The notes beneath the pieces were generated by a model. That model was not told where the DNA came from and made no database searches. It worked only from the letters and a program-made list of their open reading frames with translations. A stretch of 44,419 nucleotides of DNA from positions 1-44,419 of the forward strand of contig CAINXK010000457.1 of assembly GCA_903854805.1 (NCBI GenBank), given 5' to 3'. This DNA is from an uncultured Anaerolineae bacterium. GTDB lineage: Bacteria; Chloroflexota; Anaerolineae; Anaerolineales; Villigracilaceae. This document shows, piece by piece, positions 39,029 through 44,419 of the stretch (position 1 is its first letter; each line of letters starts with the position of its first letter). The translations under genes and the position numbers were made by a program.

Positions 39029-42000
39029 TTAAATCTTGGGGTACGCGCTTGGTGATACCCCCACTTCTTCGCGAAAGACTCGTCCAAAGTAATTACTGTC
39101 TGAAAAACCAACCATTTGGGCCACGTCTGTAATGCTGAAGGTGCGCTTCTCGATGAGTTCCCTGGCTTTACGAATGCGGTATCGGTTGAGATAGGTGACC
39201 GGCGTAATTCCCATTTCTTGGTGAAAACAGCGCGTCAGGTAGCGATCGCTAACGGCCAGATAGCCAGCAAGCTCGCTGCGTGTAATGGATTCGGCGTAGT
39301 GTTCGTGGATATAAGCCATGGCCTGTCGCACCGTGCGTGTGGCCTGGCTACCCAGGCGTTTGCTATGGCTAAGCGCGGCTTCCACCTGGCTTAGAACTTC
39401 CTTCATGCTGAACAAGCCCTTTCCCAACACAGCCGCCACTCCTTCTTGCAACCGCAGCATATCGCTGGCGGTCAAAATCTGTGCTGAGAGTACAATCACT
39501 GGCACACTACGGGTGGTTTCCTGCCCGCGCATGATGCGCAGCACTTCAAAACCATCCATCTCGGGCATCATTAGATCCAGCAGAACCAACGAGATATGCT
39601 GCGATTGCATGATCTCCAGGGCTTTTTTCCCGTTGGTGGCCCTGATGATCTGGCAATTTACAAGGCTTTCCAGAATGCGCACATGCATATCCAGCACATT
39701 CGGGTCATCATCTACCACTAGAATGTTCTGACGGCCAGCATTGTTTTTCAATCCCAGGCGTTCCAAGGCTTGGGATAGCTCAGCACTACCGACTGGTTTG
39801 GCCAAGTAATCCATTTCGAGCATGGCTCCATTGGAGCGCTCGGATGATAGGCTGTAGAAAACCACAGGAACATCCAGGGTCTCGGGGTTTTGTTTGATAA
39901 TTTGCATTAATTCCCATCCGCGTTCAGTGGCGGGCTGAAAATCCAGAACAACAGCTCCGGGTGGGCGTGAAACCACTTGCGAAAGCCAGTCTTGCTGGTG
40001 AGAGACATCCATTACCTCGACAATAAACCCTTTCTGGCTTAGATGCTGCTGCAGGTGGGTGCGGTCGGATGAAGCTTCAATCAGTAAAAGGACGGTGTTG
40101 AGCCGGCTATTCCGGGTTTCACTGCCTGTCACGGAAGCGTCTGAAATGACGGGCAGGCTAAAATGGAAAGTGGAGCCTGTTTCTTCCGCGCCGGTCGAGC
40201 TTACACCAATCTGCCCACCATGCAGTTCGATCAAACGGCGGGTTATCGCCAACCCCAATCCCATACCGCCATAACCCCGCGCAACACTGCGTTCGGAGCG
40301 GCGGAATTCATCGAAGATCAGTGCTTGCTCATCCAGCGGGATACCCATGCCAGTATCGCTGACTTCAACCAATACCTGTGTTTCGCTGGCTCGCACTGTC
40401 AGGGAAACGTGGCCATGTTCGGTGAACTTGACCGCATTGCTGACCAGGTTGAGGATTACCTGGCGCAGGCGGGTGCGGTCACCCATCACCCACGGCAAGC
40501 GGGCAGGCATTTCTTCACGCCAACCCAGGCCTTTTTCACGCGCCATGGTTTTTCCAAGAGTTGCGGCCTCCGAAAACAACATCGATAAATCCAGAGGTTC
40601 CGTGACCAGACGAAGTTCTCCGGCCTGGTTGCTCGCCAAATCCAGCACGTCGCCTATCAGCCGGAACAGATGCTGAGAACTGGCGTGAATGCTGTCCATG
40701 TCTTTCCTGTAGGGAGCCGGCAGGGGCGGGTTGCCACCGGCTTTTTCCTCCTGAAGCATCATCTCAACGGTGCCAACGATTAGCGCAAGCGGAGTGCGCA
40801 ATTCGTGGCTGACCATTGAAAGGAAGCGGCTCTTGAGTAGATCCGCCTGTTCGGCTGCCTGGCGGGCCTCGACGGCTTCATTAAAAAGGCGAATGTTTCG
40901 CTCGGTCAGGGTCACACGCTTTAGAGCGGCGCTGATCTGTCCACCGAGGATTTCATAGATTGCCTCTTCCCGTGGGTTTGCCTCAAAAACTGCATACCCC
41001 AATTGGTCTTCGCGAAAAAAGAGCGGTTCCACGACCAGATTGTACTGGCGATCTATTTCCAGCAGTCCGGTTGGGAGCAGCTGATGGACAGGGAATAAGA
41101 CACTACCTTGATCGGGTGTTTTGTGTTGGTTTATTTCATAAGAAAAAATATGGTGCGCCAGACCTTCCAGATTGCCTGGATCCTCGTAAAGAAACAAGTA
41201 AAAACGCGGAATTTTAAGCAATTGAAGCGAGTGCTCCAACATGGCAGTTAGCTCGTTTCGGGTGGTAATGATGTTCAAGCCCTGGCTAATTTCCCCCAGA
41301 ATATGCAGTTTTTGATCTGCCTGGAGTGTCTGATAGGCAAGGTAGCGCCGGGCGGTTTCACCAATCAGGACCCGTGCCTGGTGTGTCAGGTTTTCCACGC
41401 GCAGCCGCGATTGGGCATCAGCAAGCTGGGAGATGGCAAATTGTCTCAGAATTGAGAAAATTTCATGCCATCGTAAGAAAGCATCATTGACGCTGGCAGT
41501 CTTTTGCAGCGTTTTGGCAAACATGCTGAGAAACTCGCCGGATGATTTGCCGCGACTTTCGGCTAGAAACGATTTGAGCAGGCCAGGGAAGGCCTGTCGA
41601 ACAGGTTCATCCAGCCTGGGCTTCAAATTGGAATTTTCTTCGCCAAAAATCAGGCTGCTTAACAGGCGAATTTCATCTGTGAAAGAATCCATTTTTTCAG
41701 CGTGTGGTATCGCCACTGCGTGACTGACCAATGGATCGGCACAGCCGCAGGATTGGCGAACCACCATGCGTGTGGGCAAGATTACTTTTAAAGGTACTGG
41801 CTTGCCTTCCAATAAATCCAGTACCATCATAGTTGCCTGGTAGGTCTGTTCATAGAAATGGAGCGGTGCTGTGGTTAATGGAGGTGTGATCACCAGCCCT
41901 TGATCCTCGCCATTCAACCCGGCAATGGCGATGTCATCAGGTACAAGTAGACCGTTGGATTGGAAGGTTTTCATGGCGCCTAATGCCATATTATCGCTGG

Positions 42001-42646
42001 CGGCAACCAGGGCATCAAATATCAATCCACGCTCACGCTGCTCAAGTAGAACTTTAGCCCCATTAACTCCGCTGCTTTCTTTGAAGTCACCAAGATAGAT
42101 CAGGTTTGGTTCCAGCGGAATGTTATGTTCTTTCAACACATCCAGGTAGGCCTGGTAACGTTCACTTGCTTCCTGATGGTTCGCCGGGCCGCGGATGAAA
42201 GCAATCCGACGCCGGTTGTGTGTCGTGACCAGGTGGTTGACAATTTCGTGCATCCCAGAATAATTGTCTGCGGTGATTCCTGGGATGCCATCCAGGATAA
42301 GGCCCGTCGTAACAATTGGCATGGGTCGGAATCGGTTGAGGAAAGAATAGGTTTCGACCATATCCATCCAGGGATTCAGCCCCCAGAAAATCAGCCCATC
42401 CACAGTTTGTGCATCTACCATGTGGTAGATGATGTTGCGTTGTACTTCGTATTCGGCGGGCGAACGCATTGGCCGACCTGGATAACAGATCAAGTTCACG
42501 CCGATATCATGTGCCGCGGCAGCCGCCCCAGACCAGATGGCAAAGTTGTTTGGGTCAATCGCACCCTGGGTTAAGAGTGCAATCGTGATTTTTCTTTTTT
42601 GTCCATTGTGGTACATGGGTGGTGTGACTATTATTTGCTCTGTCAT
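39029..42646 (-). CDS. Hybrid two-component regulator: sugar-binding domain, kinase, two receivers, AraC output
   Basis: This 1205-residue protein has no membrane segment or signal peptide. Domains in order: LacI/GalR-type sugar-binding domain without helix-turn-helix (18-300, ending RQSCGC), a linker and GAF-like region (about 420-580), HisKA with H614 (SMVSHELRTP), HATPase with N733/N737 and D764-x-G, a first receiver (851-964) with D902 but a reduced acidic pocket, a second receiver (974-1090) with D1024 and DDD at 979-981, and an AraC DNA-binding domain (1105-1203). It looks like a complete signal path in one protein, from cytoplasmic sugar sensing to DNA binding. It may control the shared element found before two nearby units, which is inference. 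Confidence 0.92.
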   Translation of the reverse strand: MTEQIIVTPPMYHNGQKRKITIALLTQGAIDPNNFAIWSGAAAAAHDIGVNLICYPGRPMRSPAEYEVQRNIIYHMVDAQTVDGLIFWGLNPWMDMVETYSFLNRFRPMPIVTTGLILDGIPGITADNYSGMHEIVNHLVTTHNRRRIAFIRGPANHQEASERYQAYLDVLKEHNIPLEPNLIYLGDFKESSGVNGAKVLLEQRERGLIFDALVAASDNMALGAMKTFQSNGLLVPDDIAIAGLNGEDQGLVITPPLTTAPLHFYEQTYQATMMVLDLLEGKPVPLKVILPTRMVVRQSCGCADPLVSHAVAIPHAEKMDSFTDEIRLLSSLIFGEENSNLKPRLDEPVRQAFPGLLKSFLAESRGKSSGEFLSMFAKTLQKTASVNDAFLRWHEIFSILRQFAISQLADAQSRLRVENLTHQARVLIGETARRYLAYQTLQADQKLHILGEISQGLNIITTRNELTAMLEHSLQLLKIPRFYLFLYEDPGNLEGLAHHIFSYEINQHKTPDQGSVLFPVHQLLPTGLLEIDRQYNLVVEPLFFREDQLGYAVFEANPREEAIYEILGGQISAALKRVTLTERNIRLFNEAVEARQAAEQADLLKSRFLSMVSHELRTPLALIVGTVEMMLQEEKAGGNPPLPAPYRKDMDSIHASSQHLFRLIGDVLDLASNQAGELRLVTEPLDLSMLFSEAATLGKTMAREKGLGWREEMPARLPWVMGDRTRLRQVILNLVSNAVKFTEHGHVSLTVRASETQVLVEVSDTGMGIPLDEQALIFDEFRRSERSVARGYGGMGLGLAITRRLIELHGGQIGVSSTGAEETGSTFHFSLPVISDASVTGSETRNSRLNTVLLLIEASSDRTHLQQHLSQKGFIVEVMDVSHQQDWLSQVVSRPPGAVVLDFQPATERGWELMQIIKQNPETLDVPVVFYSLSSERSNGAMLEMDYLAKPVGSAELSQALERLGLKNNAGRQNILVVDDDPNVLDMHVRILESLVNCQIIRATNGKKALEIMQSQHISLVLLDLMMPEMDGFEVLRIMRGQETTRSVPVIVLSAQILTASDMLRLQEGVAAVLGKGLFSMKEVLSQVEAALSHSKRLGSQATRTVRQAMAYIHEHYAESITRSELAGYLAVSDRYLTRCFHQEMGITPVTYLNRYRIRKARELIEKRTFSITDVAQMVGFSDSNYFGRVFREEVGVSPSAYPKI

Positions 42647-42743
42647 ATGGTGGCCTGATGCCCATTATAAACCATTGAAAAGACCCAGACAAAGAAAATT
42701 TGCGCGTAAGTAACGCGGTAGGCTGGTCAATTGGCAATAAAAA

Positions 42744-42795
42744 AAATACAAAGGCTCATCTCGTAGCAGTACTTTCGAGATGAGCCTTTGTATTT
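42744..42795 (-). terminator. Strong terminator after the decarboxylase beta gene
   Basis: AAATACAAAGGCTCATCTCG (42744-42763) pairs perfectly over 20 bases with 42776-42795 around a 12-base loop. On the minus strand it is followed by a T-run (complement of 42737-42746). It lies 15 bases after the stop of the beta subunit gene and should end that transcript. Confidence 0.85.
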
Positions 42796-42809
42796 CAAAA
42801 GCGTATTAT

Positions 42810-43961
42810 CTATCCGCTACCCATGACCTTGCTGACGATCGCGAGCAAAACACCGCCAGCGATGACCGAACCGAGCTGCCCGGCAGTGTTGGAGCCCATG
42901 GCGTGCATCAAGATGAAATTGTCGTAATCCTCTTCAAGTGCCATTTTGGCGGAAAGCCGGGCTGCCATTGGAAAGGCGCTGATGCCGCAAGCACCAATCA
43001 GCGGATTGATCTTACCGCCGCTCAGGAAGCACATCAGCTTGCCAAAAAGTAGGCCCATGATGGTATCCAGGATGAAGGCCAGCAGCCCCAGTCCCAGGAT
43101 CATGAGGGTTTGCCACTGCACGCCGGTGGCCGGGTCGTAGATGAATTTTTCTGCGGTCATGGTCGCACCGATGGCCAGCCCGAGAAAGAGGGTGGCGATG
43201 TTGATGATCTCGTTTTGGGCTGCTTTGTTCAAGCGTTCAACCACACCGGCTTCGCGCAGCAGGTTGCCCAACATCAGGGTGGCGATCAGCGGTGCTGCAG
43301 CCGGTGCCACCAGGCTGACAGCAATCGTTACAACGATCGGGAAGGAGATGACTATCTTCGATGAAACTGGTCGCGGGGTGTACTCCATGCGGATCAGGCG
43401 TTCTTTGCGAGTGGTCAACAGGCGCATAATGGGAGGCTGGATAATTGGGATCAAACTCATGTAGGAATACGCTGCTACCGCGATTGGGCCGAGCATGTGC
43501 GGGGCCAGTTTCGATGCCACGTAAATGGCTGTCGGGCCATCGATCGCTCCGATGATTCCAATTGAAGCCGCCTCGTTGAGCGGGAAACCGATCAGAGTGG
43601 CCAGGATCAGGGCTCCAAAGATACCGAACTGGCCTGCCGCGCCGAGCAGCACCATCTTTGGTTGGGCCAGCAGTGGGCGAAAATCGATCATGGCGCCCAC
43701 GCCGACGAAGATCAGTAGTGGAAATAATTCGGTCTTGATCCCGGCATCGTAGATGACTTTAAGAAAGCTCTCCGGGTTGTAGACTGACATTCCCAGGTTG
43801 GCCAGGATGCAGCCGAACCCGATTGGCAGCAGCAGGACGGGTTCATATTCCTTTGCAACTGCCAGATAGACCAGGACACACCCCACCAGCAGCATGAGCG
43901 CATTAGCCCAGGTGAAGGATGTCGCTGCAAATAGACCTGCCAGAACTTCGCCGAGGTTCAT
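42810..43961 (-). CDS. Sodium-pumping decarboxylase beta subunit (OadB/GcdB/MmdB type)
   Basis: The 383-residue integral membrane protein carries the carboxybiotin decarboxylation and sodium export function of oxaloacetate, glutaconyl-CoA or methylmalonyl-CoA decarboxylases. It has about ten hydrophobic segments, the conserved GAIDGPTAIYVASKLAPHM (key Asp) and HAMGSNTAGQLGSVIAGG near the C-terminus. Its start overlaps the stop of the biotin carrier gene by ATGA, so they are translated together. The alpha (carboxyltransferase) subunit is not in the window, so the acid substrate is open. Confidence 0.92.
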   Translation of the reverse strand: MNLGEVLAGLFAATSFTWANALMLLVGCVLVYLAVAKEYEPVLLLPIGFGCILANLGMSVYNPESFLKVIYDAGIKTELFPLLIFVGVGAMIDFRPLLAQPKMVLLGAAGQFGIFGALILATLIGFPLNEAASIGIIGAIDGPTAIYVASKLAPHMLGPIAVAAYSYMSLIPIIQPPIMRLLTTRKERLIRMEYTPRPVSSKIVISFPIVVTIAVSLVAPAAAPLIATLMLGNLLREAGVVERLNKAAQNEIINIATLFLGLAIGATMTAEKFIYDPATGVQWQTLMILGLGLLAFILDTIMGLLFGKLMCFLSGGKINPLIGACGISAFPMAARLSAKMALEEDYDNFILMHAMGSNTAGQLGSVIAGGVLLAIVSKVMGSG

Positions 43962-44368
43962 TCCTTAAACTCCACAAGTGCTTGTTTGTGAGCCACGGTT
44001 TGCCCAGCGCTGACCAGTACTTCGGCTACGATGCCATCCTTGGTGGAACGGATGCTGTTCTTCATTTTCATGGCTTCAATGATCAGGATAACCTGTCCCG
44101 CTTCGACTGTATCGCCAACTTTGACAAAAACCTCGATGATGGTGCCGGGCAAGGGCGCAACCAGCACACCATCGTGCAAGGATAATCCAATGGGGCTGAC
44201 TGGTTTTAGGGTCGAGTCGATCATTGTTCCGGTGACAACTTCTGGGCTGGCTGTATCCGGGCTGACCAGAAATTCCTGCCCGTTGACGCGCGCCACGATC
44301 GGCCGTTTATTGATATCTTCAATCGCAACTTCGAAGGATCGATCACCAATTTTGATGTTATATATCAT
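43958..44368 (-). CDS. Biotin carboxyl carrier subunit of a sodium-pumping decarboxylase
   Basis: The 136-residue protein has a C-terminal biotinyl domain (about 67-135) with the biotin-accepting lysine K101 in EAMKMKN and a preceding flexible region. The N-terminal 60 residues resemble the gamma/biotin subunit of glutaconyl- or methylmalonyl-CoA decarboxylases (IYNIKIGDRSFEVAIED). The ATG follows GCGGAGAAATCAAA, a good ribosome-binding site. It carries CO2 from the alpha subunit to the beta subunit. The gene before it continues outside the window. Confidence 0.92.
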   Translation of the reverse strand: MIYNIKIGDRSFEVAIEDINKRPIVARVNGQEFLVSPDTASPEVVTGTMIDSTLKPVSPIGLSLHDGVLVAPLPGTIIEVFVKVGDTVEAGQVILIIEAMKMKNSIRSTKDGIVAEVLVSAGQTVAHKQALVEFKE

Positions 44369-44419
44369 TTTGATTTCTCCGCTTCTCCACGAGGGAGCCA
44401 GCCGGGTATGGGCTAGTGC
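44369..44419 (-). other. Window edge, end of an upstream gene not identified
   Basis: About 50 bases upstream of the biotin carrier gene. In the frame that ends in the ATGA overlap there is an in-frame TAG at 44413-44415, so the upstream gene may end there or in another frame. The carboxyltransferase alpha subunit would be expected upstream, but too little is present to tell. Confidence 0.3.

Overview
The window most likely comes from a free-living anaerobic or facultative bacterium of moderate GC content, and an Anaerolineae-like Chloroflexota is my best guess. That guess rests on general resemblance: a canonical S10/spc/alpha ribosomal cluster, zinc-binding forms of S4, S14, L24 and L36, corrinoid methyltransferases, and a soluble LacI-domain hybrid kinase. 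No 16S gene or other phylogenetic marker was compared.

Region 1 (1-15514, + strand) is the ribosomal protein super-cluster. It runs from the 3' end of rplB through rpsS-rplV-rpsC-rplP-rpmC-rpsQ-rplN-rplX-rplE-rpsN-rpsH-rplF-rplR-rpsE-rpmD-rplO-secY-adk-map, then rpmJ-rpsM-rpsK-rpsD-rpoA-rplQ-truA-rplM-rpsI, and ends with a 9-bp hairpin and mazG. infA is absent from its usual place between map and rpmJ, where a good sigma-70-type promoter is seen instead.

Region 2 (15595-21020) is mixed. On the minus strand lie a GNAT acetyltransferase, a 690-aa flavin/4Fe-4S amine dehydrogenase of the trimethylamine dehydrogenase family with an altered substrate pocket, and upp. On the plus strand lie a radical SAM protein with a cysteine-rich C-terminus and a small reductase-like gene broken by an early in-frame stop.

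Region 3 (21021-37882, minus strand) is the most unusual part. Going downstream it encodes a LacI repressor with two operators, a corrinoid protein and two UroD-type methyltransferases. Next come a single-domain receiver and a sugar ABC transporter whose lipoprotein binding protein is a tandem duplication. The series ends with a third UroD-type methyltransferase, a stand-alone MetH-reactivation-type protein, a methyl-tetrahydrofolate:corrinoid methyltransferase, xylose isomerase, xylulokinase and a second corrinoid protein. The co-linear mixture of sugar uptake, pentose catabolism and a nearly complete B12 methyl-transfer system suggests uptake and demethylation of a methylated sugar (or methyl glycoside), with the methyl group passed to tetrahydrofolate and the sugar entering the pentose phosphate pathway. 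This is a hypothesis from gene content and order.

Region 4 (37883-44419, minus strand) has a membrane fatty-acid-hydroxylase/sterol-desaturase-type enzyme and a 1205-aa all-in-one signalling protein (LacI-like sugar-binding domain, histidine kinase, two receivers, AraC DNA-binding domain). It ends with the beta subunit and biotin carrier of a sodium-pumping decarboxylase. The hydroxylase gene and the receiver-ABC operon share a 16-bp upstream sequence element, so they may be co-regulated. No tRNA, rRNA, CRISPR array, insertion sequence or phage gene was recognised.
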